46,603 nt of DNA from NCBI RefSeq assembly GCF_918698005.1, contig NZ_CAKKLJ010000010.1, positions 1-46,603 on the forward strand, given 5' to 3'. Every line of letters begins with the position of its first letter. Position 1 is the first letter of the stretch. This document shows positions 31,245 through 39,549 of this stretch, piece by piece. The notes beneath the pieces are model-generated. The model worked only from the letters and a program-made list of their open reading frames with translations, made no database searches and had not been told where the DNA came from. The translations under genes were made by a program, and so were the position numbers. The stretch comes from Microbacterium sp. Bi121 (lineage in GTDB: Bacteria > Actinomycetota > Actinomycetes > Actinomycetales > Microbacteriaceae).

Positions 31245-31612
31245 GCGCCGTTCTGAGCTTCGTCGCGCCGCCGCCCGGGCTCGCGCCGCACGTGGATTTC
31301 GCCCTGACGCCCGTCGACGGCTCCGATGGACTGTTCACCCTGCGCGCCGTCGACGACGCGGAGCTGCGGCTGTACCTCGTCGATCCGAGCACGGTGCTGA
31401 CCGATTACGCCCCGATGCTGACCGACGAGCAGACGGACGAGCTCGCGCTCTCCGCGCCCGAGGACGCGATGCTGCTCGTCGTGGCGCACCCTGCGGCCGA
31501 TGGCGTCAGCGTGAATCTCCTCGCTCCGGTCGTGGTGAACCGCGGCACCGGTGTCGCTTCTCAGGTGATTCTGGAGGGGCAGGACTACCCGCTGCGCGCA
31601 GCCTTGAGCTGA
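31241..31612 (+). CDS. fliW: flagellar assembly factor FliW
   Basis: Allosteric antagonist of CsrA that also binds flagellin, adjusting flagellin translation to assembly. The 123-residue product has the family features FALTPVDGSDGLFTLRAVDD and MLLVVAHPAADGVSVNLLAP followed by VVVNRGTG, and the C-terminal QDYPLRAAL. Its partner csrA is at the far end of the cluster (3159), whereas in Bacillus subtilis the two are adjacent. ATGA overlap with flgL. Confidence 0.95.
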   Translation: MSAVLSFVAPPPGLAPHVDFALTPVDGSDGLFTLRAVDDAELRLYLVDPSTVLTDYAPMLTDEQTDELALSAPEDAMLLVVAHPAADGVSVNLLAPVVVNRGTGVASQVILEGQDYPLRAALS

Positions 31613-31630
31613 GACTCGATGTGGACTTAA

Positions 31631-31671
31631 GTCGTAGATGGTGTCGGATGGTTACGACCTATGGCTATAAT
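31631..31671 (+). promoter_or_regulatory. promoter and inverted repeat upstream of the response regulator
   Basis: GTCGTA (31631-31636) and TACGAC (31653-31658) are inverted copies 16 nt apart, and a consensus -10 TATAAT lies at 31666-31671. The second arm falls in the -35/-10 spacer. The repeat could be an autoregulatory site; the leader to ATG 31733 would be about 55 nt. Confidence 0.5.
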
Positions 31672-31732
31672 TCCGAGCATCGGGAAGTTGGCGCTCTTGA
31701 CGTCATTCCCCGATGAGTCTGAGGGGACAGCT

Positions 31733-32602
31733 ATGAGCGGTGTCGCAGTGCAATCGGAGATCGACCTCGAGCCGACGGTCGTGGGCCAGCCAAAAGTCGC
31801 AGTGGTGATCGACGACGATCCGGACGTGCGCAGTCTGCTCGACGCGGTCTTCCGCTCAGCCGGCTTCGAGGTCGTCCTCACCGGCTCCGGCCTCGACGGC
31901 ATCGCCGCTGTGAAGGAGCACGAGCCGGCGATCACGACGGTCGACGTCAACCTTCCCGGCATCGACGGCATCGAGGTCGTGCGTCGCATCCGCAAGACGA
32001 GCTCCTCATTCGTCATGATGCTCTCTGCTCTGTCCGAGGAGACCGACGTCGTGCTCGGACTCAGCTCCGGCGCCGACGACTACGTCGTCAAGCCGTTCCG
32101 ACCGCGCGAGCTGCGTGCACGCATCGAGGCGCTGATGCGGCGCCCCCGCCTCGACCCGCCGTCCGCGGACGCCGCCACGACGGGGCCGGTGCCCACCGCG
32201 GCGCGCAACCCCACCGCCACGTCATCCATCTCGATCGTGGACCCGGAGAGCCTGGACCGCTGGGAGTCGCACCGCGACATCAGCCTGAACCTCGCGACCC
32301 ACACCGCCCTCGTCTCGCAGCGCGAGGTCGAGCTCACGCCGACCGAGTTCGATCTTCTCGCGACGCTGCTCGAGTCGAAGCGCCGCGTGCGCAGCAAGGC
32401 GGACCTCGCCCTCGTCCTGCGCGGGGAGGCCTTCGGTTCGACCTCGTACTACGTCGGCGAGCCGGACAAGCGCGCGATCGAGGCGCACATGACCAATCTG
32501 CGTCGCAAGATCGGCGACAACACCGTCGAGCCGCGCTACATCGAGACGGTTCGGGGCGTCGGCTATCGGCTCACGCCCGCCGAGGTTCCCGCCATCATCT
32601 GA
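31733..32602 (+). CDS. OmpR-type response regulator
   Basis: A 289-residue two-component regulator. The receiver domain (about 20-135) has the acidic pocket VVIDDDPD, the phospho-acceptor D71 in TVDVNLPGIDG, and the conserved lysine K120 in DYVVKPF. A Pro/Thr-rich linker (140-180) leads to a winged-helix DNA-binding domain (ELTPTEFDLLATLLESKRRV; EAHMTNLRRKIGDN; VRGVGYRL). ATG 31733 with GAGGGGA upstream; an in-frame extension to 31661 would start before the TATAAT box. No kinase is adjacent, but an orphan-looking kinase lies at 36743 beyond the opposite-strand GT2/GH18 pair. Confidence 0.9.
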   Translation: MSGVAVQSEIDLEPTVVGQPKVAVVIDDDPDVRSLLDAVFRSAGFEVVLTGSGLDGIAAVKEHEPAITTVDVNLPGIDGIEVVRRIRKTSSSFVMMLSALSEETDVVLGLSSGADDYVVKPFRPRELRARIEALMRRPRLDPPSADAATTGPVPTAARNPTATSSISIVDPESLDRWESHRDISLNLATHTALVSQREVELTPTEFDLLATLLESKRRVRSKADLALVLRGEAFGSTSYYVGEPDKRAIEAHMTNLRRKIGDNTVEPRYIETVRGVGYRLTPAEVPAII

Positions 32603-32603
32603 C

Positions 32604-32645
32604 TGGCGCCCGCCGTCCGACGGGCGCCACGCGTCCGATGGACGC
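32604..32645. terminator. convergent terminator hairpins
   Basis: TGGCGCCCG (32604-32612) and CGGGCGCCA (32621-32629) form a perfect 9-bp stem, followed by GCGTCC-GAT-GGACGC (32631-32645). They fill the 54-nt gap between the convergent response regulator and GH18-like gene, and probably act in both directions. Confidence 0.7.
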
Positions 32646-32656
32646 GGCGGCGCCCG

Positions 32657-34264
32657 TCAGTCGACGACCTCCCACGGTGAGCGGTCGTGGTCGGTGATGC
32701 CCTCCAGCGGATCCTCCGCCTGAGTCCACCACTGGGCCTCGAACGGCACGTCGTCGACGACGACCCTGGCACCCTTCTGGTAGACCTGACCGGACTTCCA
32801 CTCCGGGTACGTCCCTGCGGGCACTGTCGGCAGAGCGTACGGCTCGTCCTCCGGCAGCACGGGCCCCACCAGCACCCATGAGGTCGTTTCGGCCGTCTGC
32901 GTCGGGTCATCCGGCTGGGGTCCTCCGCTCACCCACCACTTGGCCGCGTAGACGTAGCCGTGCCACACCACGCGAACATCGTGCGAGTACGAGGCGTCCT
33001 CCGACCAGATCGGGTACGGACTGGTCTCGGGGTCGTCCGGCACCGGCGTCGCGGCCGGGGTGGCTGCAGCATCCGACGGCGAGTCGTCGTAGCCGGTCGA
33101 GAGGATGCCGGCGAAGGTCTCCCCGGCCTGCTCGACGCCGCTGCACGAGTCGGACACGATCGACACGTCTGGATAGTTGGGTCCGCAGGTACGGTCGCGG
33201 TTGATCGACCACATCGACATCCTCGCGAGCTGCTTCTGCTGGGCGAAGTCGCTCAATGCTGCGGCGTCGTCGAGGGTGAACACCTCCTCGCGGACGTCGT
33301 TCTGCCCGATCATGGGCGTCGCGCCCATAACGGCCCAGGCGCCGGCCGCCGGCAGCGGCACCCGCAGGCTGCGGTAGAGCGTCGTCAGCTGGTCGTGCAC
33401 GCCGTTCAGCGCCTGCATCGACGTCTCCGCCATGGTCGCGTCGCCGAGATCAGTGCCGTAGTCCATGGTCATGACGTTCACACCAGCGAGGTCGACGCCG
33501 GCCTCCAGCAGCTGCTGGACCGCGTTGACACCGGATGCGGTCAGGCCCGTCGGCGCGGTGGGCAGGGTCACCCAGACGTCGAGAGCGCCGTCGGACGCCT
33601 CTCGCTGACGCTGCAGCGCCGCGATGGCCGCCGCGCGGCGGGCGCCGGCCTCGACATTCTCGAGTCCTTCGCCCTCGAGGTCGAGATCGATCGTGGTGAT
33701 CGAGTACCGGTCGATCACCCGCGAGTACGCCTGCATCAGCGACGAGGTGGTGTCGCAGGCGACGGCGAGCTCCTGATTCAGCGCGCCGCCGAACGACACC
33801 GCCACGTGAGCGCCGTCGCGCCGCATGCCGTCGATCCGGCGATCGAGGTCGAGCTTCGCGCCGGCCTCGGAGAGGCTGTAGAAGGTGCCCCAGGACGGAG
33901 CGCACCGCGTCGCGCTGGACGCGACGATGAACCCGAGCACGATCGTGTCGTCATTGCCGTCGCCGACGGTCGGCGACATCGAGACGTCCGCCGCCGTCAC
34001 ATCGAAGTAGCCGCCGAACCACTGCGGGCCCGCCGTCTCCGCGATCGCAGGATCGGCCCGCGTGAGGTACCACGGCACCGCGACGGCTCCCGTCGCGACG
34101 ACGAGCACGACGGCGATGCCCAGGAGCACGCGCCACGGAGACAGGCGCTTGCCCGGGTGACGTCCCTGACGGGGTGCGCGCTTCCGGCTCGGCTGGTCCT
34201 GCGGCTCCTGCGTCGGCTGATCTTCGGACAACTCGAGTCCCTCCTGCCCTTCCGCGCCGCTCAC
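32657..34264 (-). CDS. membrane-anchored GH18-like protein with two carbohydrate-binding modules
   Basis: A 535-residue protein: acidic then basic cytoplasmic N-terminus, one membrane helix (about 45-65), a GH18-type barrel (80-400), a Pro/Thr-rich linker, and two chitin-binding-type (CBM5/12-like) modules at about 418-470 and 488-533, each with a WxxxxxY...A.WW pattern. The catalytic DxDxE core is present as TIDLDLEGEG with E197; the first Asp of the full DxxDxDxE motif is not. A barrel motif, NVMTMDYG, is also seen. It should face outside the cell. GTG start overlaps the GT2 stop (GTGA), so it probably trims or holds the polymer that GT2 makes. Confidence 0.85.
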   Translation of the reverse strand: MSGAEGQEGLELSEDQPTQEPQDQPSRKRAPRQGRHPGKRLSPWRVLLGIAVVLVVATGAVAVPWYLTRADPAIAETAGPQWFGGYFDVTAADVSMSPTVGDGNDDTIVLGFIVASSATRCAPSWGTFYSLSEAGAKLDLDRRIDGMRRDGAHVAVSFGGALNQELAVACDTTSSLMQAYSRVIDRYSITTIDLDLEGEGLENVEAGARRAAAIAALQRQREASDGALDVWVTLPTAPTGLTASGVNAVQQLLEAGVDLAGVNVMTMDYGTDLGDATMAETSMQALNGVHDQLTTLYRSLRVPLPAAGAWAVMGATPMIGQNDVREEVFTLDDAAALSDFAQQKQLARMSMWSINRDRTCGPNYPDVSIVSDSCSGVEQAGETFAGILSTGYDDSPSDAAATPAATPVPDDPETSPYPIWSEDASYSHDVRVVWHGYVYAAKWWVSGGPQPDDPTQTAETTSWVLVGPVLPEDEPYALPTVPAGTYPEWKSGQVYQKGARVVVDDVPFEAQWWTQAEDPLEGITDHDRSPWEVVD

Positions 34265-36579
34265 GAGCGCAGCTCCAGCTCGGAGCGCGCATCGGCCTGC
34301 TCCTCGACGAGGGGCCGCTCAGGCATCGTCGCTCGCGGTGCGGACGTTCCAGGGGCCGGGTGCCCCTCGTGCAGCATCGCCCGCCAGTCGGGCGTGGCAT
34401 CCTCCGTCTGCTCCGCCGGCTCCGGACGCTCGATGTCGACGTACATCCAGTCGGTCAGCCCTCTCCAGGTGTCGACGAGCCCGTTGCGGATGCCGATGTT
34501 CCCGAGGAACGCCCACGCAGCGCAGATCGCGTTGAAGGCCGAGAAGGCGAGGGTCCACCACGACGCGTCCTGATAGCTGCGCCAGGCGATGAACGCCGAG
34601 TACGCGATGATCGCGACCGGGCTGATGATGTACAGCAGCGGCGAGCTCGTGCGGTCCTTGACCTTCGGTGTGCGGGCGAACGGGATCTTGCGACCCGTCA
34701 TGCCCTGCTGCAGCGACTTGAGGACGCCGGCCAGGTTCACCGGCAGCAGGATGAGGTTGAAGCCGTAGATCCGGAAGATGTCGGTGCGCTTGTATCCGCT
34801 GTAGTGGAGATCGCTGGACATGGCCAGGAAGTACGGCAGGGCGCCGAAGAGGATGAACGGGCTCACGAGCCTGTTGTCGTACGGGTAGACGAGCAGGAAG
34901 ATCAAGCCGAAGCTCGCCCAGGCGATCGAGGCCATGTAGTTCATCCGCAGGGAGATCTCGGCCGTGCCGAGCGGCTTGTGCAGCCGCCGGCTGTCGCGCA
35001 TCTGCCGCCACATCTTGGGCAGGATGAGCAGACCGCCGTTGGCCCACCGGCGGCGCTGCACGATCAGCGAGCCCCAGTCAGGGGGAGTGGCGCTGTAGCT
35101 GAGGCGCTCCGGATAGTTGACGAGCTTCCAGCCGAAGAGGGTGAGGTCGACGCTCGACTCGGTGTCCTCGATGACGGTGCGGTCCTGCACGTAGCGACGG
35201 ACTTCGATGCCGTCGACGCTCTCGATCTCGAGGATGTCGTCGAGCGCCTCCATGCGGATCACGGCGTTGGCGCCGACCCAGAAGGTCGCGTTGTACTTCG
35301 TCATGCCCTGATGCAGGATGTGCTGCACATCGGTGGTCGCCCCCGCGAGGCGTTCGATGCGCGTCGGGGCATTGCGGAACGACGAGTAGGGCGTCTGCGT
35401 CACCGCGACGTTCGCGTTCTCGGGCTGCTCGAGGAAGTGCACCAGCCGCAGGCAGTAGTCGCGCAGCAGCAGGGAGTCGGCGTCGAGGGTGAGCACGAAG
35501 TCGGAGTATGGGATCTCGAGATCGGCCGCAGCGCCTCCCGGGGCGGGCCGCAGCATCACGCCGTCCGGAGTGACGTGCTCGACGAACCTGCCTCCCAGCA
35601 GACCGATGTACGCGTTCAGGTTCATGGCCTTGTTCGCCTCGTGCGAGAGCGATGCGTAGCGCTTGCGCTCGAACGAGGTCATCTCCACGGAGAAGATCCA
35701 CACCAGGCGGCGGTAGAGCTCGTGGACCCGCTCAGGGGTCGGCGCCGAGCCTTCGGCCGCGGCCATCTCGAGCGCGACGGCGGTCGATTCCAGATCATCG
35801 GCCAGGCCTCGAAGGATCTCGTCCACGAAGAAGTCATCGACGTGGTCCTCGCGGGGTTCGGCATCCGCGAAGTCCCGCAGCCAGGTGATCGCGAGCCAGT
35901 GCTGGTCGATGAGATCGGGAAGGGCGTCCTCGGCGATGCCCGGCAGATCGCGGATGCTCTCGAAGAAGGCGAGCGCGTCGACGGCGCGCTCGCGCGGCTC
36001 GTGCAGGGCGTAGGCGATCTCTGCCGTCACGGCGCGTGTGGCGTTCAGCTTGTCGCGCGTCTCGGGGTTGCTCGGGTACGGGTCGTCGTCGATGAGCAGC
36101 ACCACGCGCATCTCGGGGTACTCCTGCAGCGCGGCCGACCACAGCGTCTTGCGGATGACGCCCGGCTCCTCCGCGTAGGAGGGGACGAGCACGGTCAAGG
36201 GACGATGATCGACCGAGAAGTGCCGGTCGAGCTCGGCGCGTGCCGTGCGCCGGTGCGTGCGGAACCGCTGGAACGCCCCGTAGCGGGCGAGCAGATACAT
36301 CAGGGCGGAGAAGGTGAGGAACGACACCACGACGATGTAGGACGCCGCCTCGATCATGCGCCAGGTGGTGTCGAACTCGCCCGCCAGGAACAGCGTGAGC
36401 AGAACGGTGAGCACGTAGAGGATCCACGCCGCGATGGTGAGCCAGATCGCCACTCGCGCCAGGACGAGCTTGCGCGTCGACGGACGCGCGTGTACGGCGG
36501 GAAGCGGAGCATGTGTCTTCTCCGTGCCCCACTGCCTGCGGCGTCGCGGCGTGGCCGTATGACCGTTCGTGCTGCTCAT
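34261..36579 (-). CDS. processive family 2 membrane glycosyltransferase (polysaccharide synthase)
   Basis: A 772-residue inner-membrane synthase of the cellulose/chitin/hyaluronan type. Two N-terminal helices (about 40-65, 78-98) precede a GT2 domain with DDD (164-166), LDADS (365-369), the acceptor-site EDTE (471-474) and the processivity motif QRRRW (508-512). At least four C-terminal helices follow. About 200 residues, helical and acidic, separate the DDD and DAD motifs, far more than in typical BcsA. No PilZ domain is visible. It is cotranscribed with the GH18-like gene. The polymer is not identifiable from sequence; a beta-linked glucan or amino-sugar polymer is plausible. Confidence 0.88.
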   Translation of the reverse strand: MSSTNGHTATPRRRRQWGTEKTHAPLPAVHARPSTRKLVLARVAIWLTIAAWILYVLTVLLTLFLAGEFDTTWRMIEAASYIVVVSFLTFSALMYLLARYGAFQRFRTHRRTARAELDRHFSVDHRPLTVLVPSYAEEPGVIRKTLWSAALQEYPEMRVVLLIDDDPYPSNPETRDKLNATRAVTAEIAYALHEPRERAVDALAFFESIRDLPGIAEDALPDLIDQHWLAITWLRDFADAEPREDHVDDFFVDEILRGLADDLESTAVALEMAAAEGSAPTPERVHELYRRLVWIFSVEMTSFERKRYASLSHEANKAMNLNAYIGLLGGRFVEHVTPDGVMLRPAPGGAAADLEIPYSDFVLTLDADSLLLRDYCLRLVHFLEQPENANVAVTQTPYSSFRNAPTRIERLAGATTDVQHILHQGMTKYNATFWVGANAVIRMEALDDILEIESVDGIEVRRYVQDRTVIEDTESSVDLTLFGWKLVNYPERLSYSATPPDWGSLIVQRRRWANGGLLILPKMWRQMRDSRRLHKPLGTAEISLRMNYMASIAWASFGLIFLLVYPYDNRLVSPFILFGALPYFLAMSSDLHYSGYKRTDIFRIYGFNLILLPVNLAGVLKSLQQGMTGRKIPFARTPKVKDRTSSPLLYIISPVAIIAYSAFIAWRSYQDASWWTLAFSAFNAICAAWAFLGNIGIRNGLVDTWRGLTDWMYVDIERPEPAEQTEDATPDWRAMLHEGHPAPGTSAPRATMPERPLVEEQADARSELELRS

Positions 36580-36598
36580 TCATGTCCCTCTCGCGCCA

Positions 36599-36657
36599 CT
36601 GAGGCCGCGGTGCCCCATCACCGCGGCCTCAGATTCCCGCTCATGATCGTATGATCA
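36599..36657. promoter_or_regulatory. hairpin and palindrome upstream of the GT2 gene
   Basis: Perfect 14-bp arms (36599-36612 and 36619-36632) with a 6-nt loop lie 20 nt before the GT2 start, in its presumed leader. TGATC-GTAT-GATCA (36644-36657) is a separate 5-bp inverted repeat farther upstream, in the GT2/kinase divergent region. The first could attenuate GT2 transcription; the second could be a regulator site. Confidence 0.6.
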
Positions 36658-36691
36658 GGCGTGCGCCGTGGGAACGCAGTCGAGCCGTTCT

Positions 36692-36720
36692 TTGAGTAAT
36701 CTTGCGGCAGACTTGAGTAT
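36692..36720 (+). promoter_or_regulatory. TTGAGTA direct repeats, possible kinase promoter
   Basis: TTGAGTA occurs at 36692-36698 and 36713-36719, a 21-nt period of two helical turns. The first could be a -35 (TTGAGT), with GAGTAT (36715-36720) as a weak -10 at 17-nt spacing, or the pair could bind an OmpR-type regulator. Confidence 0.4.
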
Positions 36721-36742
36721 CCGTTCCGAGAGGCGAGCACGC

Positions 36743-38401
36743 ATGGTCCGCACGCCATCGATCTGGCGCTGGCAGTTGATCTTCACGGGCGGCATCGTCG
36801 CCATCGCAGTGATGATCGCGGCCTTCCGGCCGGCGACGTTCGCGACCCCCTTGGTCGTCGCCGGTTTCGCGCTGGTCATCCTCATCACACTCGCCACGAT
36901 CATGGTTCCCTGGGACCGGCTGCCCGCCATCGCGGCCGTCAGCGTCCCTCTGCTGGACGCCTTCGCGATCGGCCTGACCACGAGCACACCCGACATTCGA
37001 CTCGGCTTCCTGTGGGTGTTCCCGGTCACCTGGCTCGCAACGTACTTCACCATGCCCTGGGTGTTCATCGGCATCGCCTTCATCAGCGTGTGCCTCATCG
37101 CGTTCGGCAACCACCCTGGCGATCCGGCGCAGATGATGCTGCGGGTGCTCATCGTGGTGATCACCCTCGGCTTCCTCGGCACCACACTGCGGATCGGCAC
37201 CCAGCGCTCGCGCGCAGCCCGACGCCTGCTGCAGCGGCAGTCCGAACAGGTGAACACGGCTGCGACGCGCGCCGAGACGCACCAGCAGCGCGTCACGCAG
37301 ATCATCGACGTGCTGGATACTGCTCTGGCAGCGATCGGCGAGGACGGCGTCATCCAGCGGATGAACGATGCCTACCGTTCGCTCTACGGACGCGATCGTT
37401 TCGGCGCGACCCTCCCTTCGCCGGCGGTCGAGTACGACGACCGCCGCGGAGAGCCGCTCCCTCCGGATCAGACGGTCCTCGCCCGAGCGGCGCGCTGCGA
37501 GCTCATGCGCGGAGAGCGAGTGTGGCTGTACGACAGCCAGGGCCGGTGGAGGGCACTGCAGGTGAGCACGCAGCAGCTCGCAGGGGCATCCGACGCGCAG
37601 CGCACGACGCTCATCATCATCGACGACGTCACCGAGGCGCTCGAAGCGGCCGAGAACCGTCGCAACGTCTCGGCGATCGTCTCGCACGAGGTGCGCAATC
37701 CGCTCACGGCCGTCATCGGACACGTAGACCTGATGCTGGAACGCGACGATCTGCCCTCCGACGTCGTCGCGCAGCTCGAGGTCGTCGCGAATGCCGGCGA
37801 GCGGATGCTGCGACTGGTGTCCACCGCGCTCGACGAGTCCAAGGACGAGCCGGTCGTGCTCTCCGAGCCCGTCGATCTGCGTCAGGTGGTCGACGCCTCA
37901 GTCGCCAGCTACCACCCGACCGCGACGAGCCAGGGGCACACGATCGAGGTCACGGGTCGCGACACCCTGCTCATCTACGGGGACGCGTTCCGACTGCGAC
38001 AGGTGATCGACAACCTGCTCAGCAACGCCGTCAAGTACACACCGGCGAACGGTCGCATCGGGATCGACCTGGGCGTGGACGACGAGAGCAGGGCCGAGGT
38101 CACGATCACCGACACGGGTCTCGGCATCGCCCCGGACGAGCTCGAGCACCTGTTCGACCCGTACTTCCGTGCCGATGAGGCCAGATCGGGCGGCATCCCC
38201 GGAACGGGCCTCGGCATGGGGATCGCGCGAGACATCATCACCGCGCACTGCGGCACCATCGACATCACCAGCGAGCCGGGCGTCGGGACCAGCGTCACGC
38301 TGCGGTTCCCGCGCCAGCGCGAGGAGCGGTCGACGCACGCCTCGGCTGAGCACTCGACACAGCGTGCGACGCAGCGCACAGACGAAAGAGAGCCAGCATG
38401 A
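36743..38401 (+). CDS. membrane sensor histidine kinase with PAS domain
   Basis: A 552-residue sensor kinase: five or so N-terminal membrane helices (13-150), a short coiled coil (155-185), a PAS-like domain (187-300; ALAAIGEDGVIQRMNDAYRS), then HisKA and HATPase domains. H315 sits in the H-box SHEVRNPLTAVIGHVDLM. The N-box RQVIDNLLSNAVKYTP and the G-boxes DTGLGIA and GTGLGMGIA are intact, so it should be active. ATG 36743 has AGAGG 9 nt upstream. It overlaps the degenerate GGDEF gene by ATGA. The nearest regulator is at 31733; pairing is inferred. Confidence 0.92.
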   Translation: MVRTPSIWRWQLIFTGGIVAIAVMIAAFRPATFATPLVVAGFALVILITLATIMVPWDRLPAIAAVSVPLLDAFAIGLTTSTPDIRLGFLWVFPVTWLATYFTMPWVFIGIAFISVCLIAFGNHPGDPAQMMLRVLIVVITLGFLGTTLRIGTQRSRAARRLLQRQSEQVNTAATRAETHQQRVTQIIDVLDTALAAIGEDGVIQRMNDAYRSLYGRDRFGATLPSPAVEYDDRRGEPLPPDQTVLARAARCELMRGERVWLYDSQGRWRALQVSTQQLAGASDAQRTTLIIIDDVTEALEAAENRRNVSAIVSHEVRNPLTAVIGHVDLMLERDDLPSDVVAQLEVVANAGERMLRLVSTALDESKDEPVVLSEPVDLRQVVDASVASYHPTATSQGHTIEVTGRDTLLIYGDAFRLRQVIDNLLSNAVKYTPANGRIGIDLGVDDESRAEVTITDTGLGIAPDELEHLFDPYFRADEARSGGIPGTGLGMGIARDIITAHCGTIDITSEPGVGTSVTLRFPRQREERSTHASAEHSTQRATQRTDEREPA

Positions 38402-39549
38402 TCGTCAACGCCGCTCACGACGCCATCCGCGTCGACGCCTCGACGGGGCTCGTCGCGATGGTGACTCTCGTCACGGCGCTCGTGTTCGGTCTGATCACAC
38501 TCGCTCGTCCCAGTCGCGCCACGATCACGTGGGGCGTCGCGTTCGGCCTCGGTCTGCTCGGGACATACCTCTGGGTCGGGGCTCAGCAGATGGACTCGGC
38601 CGTGCTGCAGGCCGCGGCATCCGGGTTCATGATCTGCTTCGAGCCGATCATCTGGCTGGGCCTGCGCATGCATTTCGGCAAGCGTCCGATCTGGTGGCCG
38701 GTCGTGGCGTTCGTCCTCATCGCCCCCGGGAGTCTCGCGGTGACGGCTGACGGGCCGGGGTTCCAGCCCGTGTTCCGTGCGGTGTTCCTGGTCGCCGGGG
38801 TGTTCGCGGCGCTCATCGCGTACGAGCTCTTCCGCAATCCCAGCCCTCGGCGCGACATCAAACTGCCCCTTGCACTGGCGTCCTGCGCGTTCGCGATCCT
38901 CGCGGTCGTGGGCGCGGCGGCTGCGCTGTTCGACACGGAGCTCAGCCTGTCAGTGCAGCTCGACGTGCTCCGGGAGATCAACAGCGTCGGCACGCTCGTG
39001 ACGAGCGTGTGCGCGGCGTTCACGCTGGTGCTGCTGGTCCGAGCCGACGGCCAGCAGGTCGACACCGCCGCGCTCGGAGCCGTGCGCGCCCGACGCCGGC
39101 TGCAGAAGGCGCGTCTGCACGGCGATCAGGCCTGGTCGATCCTCGACGTGCGCCTGGACGACACGGCCGATCTGCGTGAATCCACCACCGGCGTGGGCTT
39201 CGGACGGATCGTCGACCGGTTCCACGACGACATCATCGACAGCCTCCCCGCCGCGGCCGATGCGGATCGCGTCGACGACGACCGCTGCATCGTCATCATC
39301 CACGGCAGCGACGAGTCGGTGCAGCACCATGTGCGCACGATGCTTCGGCGGATCTCCACCATCGGAGGCGCTGGTGCCAGCGCGGGCATACGCCTGTCCG
39401 CCAGCGTCGGATGGGCCGGTGTGAGCGTCGTCGGCTACGACTACGACGAGCTCATCGAAGCTGCAGCGCAGGCCGCCGCCCGCGCGCGCGACGAGGGCGG
39501 CGATCGCTGGGAGCGGGTGAAGAAGGCGCCGACTACCCTGGAGAGGTGA
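38398..39549 (+). CDS. membrane protein with degenerate GGDEF domain
   Basis: A 383-residue protein with six or seven N-terminal helices (15-215) and a C-terminal domain of GGDEF fold (about 240-380). The signature loop aligns as R-V-DDDRC-IVII (291-301) in place of R-x-GGDEF-xVLL, so both glycines and the catalytic Glu are lost. The later ASVGWA and DYDELIEAAAQAAARARDEG elements are recognisable. Diguanylate cyclase activity is therefore unlikely; a signalling-partner or nucleotide-sensing role is possible. It is translationally coupled to the kinase (ATGA) and its stop overlaps the tsaB GTG. Confidence 0.82.
   Translation: MIVNAAHDAIRVDASTGLVAMVTLVTALVFGLITLARPSRATITWGVAFGLGLLGTYLWVGAQQMDSAVLQAAASGFMICFEPIIWLGLRMHFGKRPIWWPVVAFVLIAPGSLAVTADGPGFQPVFRAVFLVAGVFAALIAYELFRNPSPRRDIKLPLALASCAFAILAVVGAAAALFDTELSLSVQLDVLREINSVGTLVTSVCAAFTLVLLVRADGQQVDTAALGAVRARRRLQKARLHGDQAWSILDVRLDDTADLRESTTGVGFGRIVDRFHDDIIDSLPAAADADRVDDDRCIVIIHGSDESVQHHVRTMLRRISTIGGAGASAGIRLSASVGWAGVSVVGYDYDELIEAAAQAAARARDEGGDRWERVKKAPTTLER
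39534..39545 (+). promoter_or_regulatory. -10 box and 6-nt spacer of a leaderless tsaB promoter
   Basis: TACCCT (39534-39539), GGAGAG, then GTG at 39546. It lies inside the end of the preceding reading frame and mirrors the acpS arrangement (TAGGCT-GGAGCA-GTG). It would let tsaB-rimI-tsaD be transcribed independently of the signalling genes. Confidence 0.5.

Noticed and set aside
32561..32568. CTATCGGC as a FliA -10 box on the minus strand
   Set aside because: It encodes the conserved GYRL end of the response regulator, and no CTAA lies 16 nt beyond it.
34174..36654. 826-codon open frame on the + strand opposite the GT2 gene
   Set aside because: It mirrors the GT2 gene in a GC-rich region, has low-complexity Arg/His/Glu composition and no domain, and GT2 on the other strand has full catalytic motifs.
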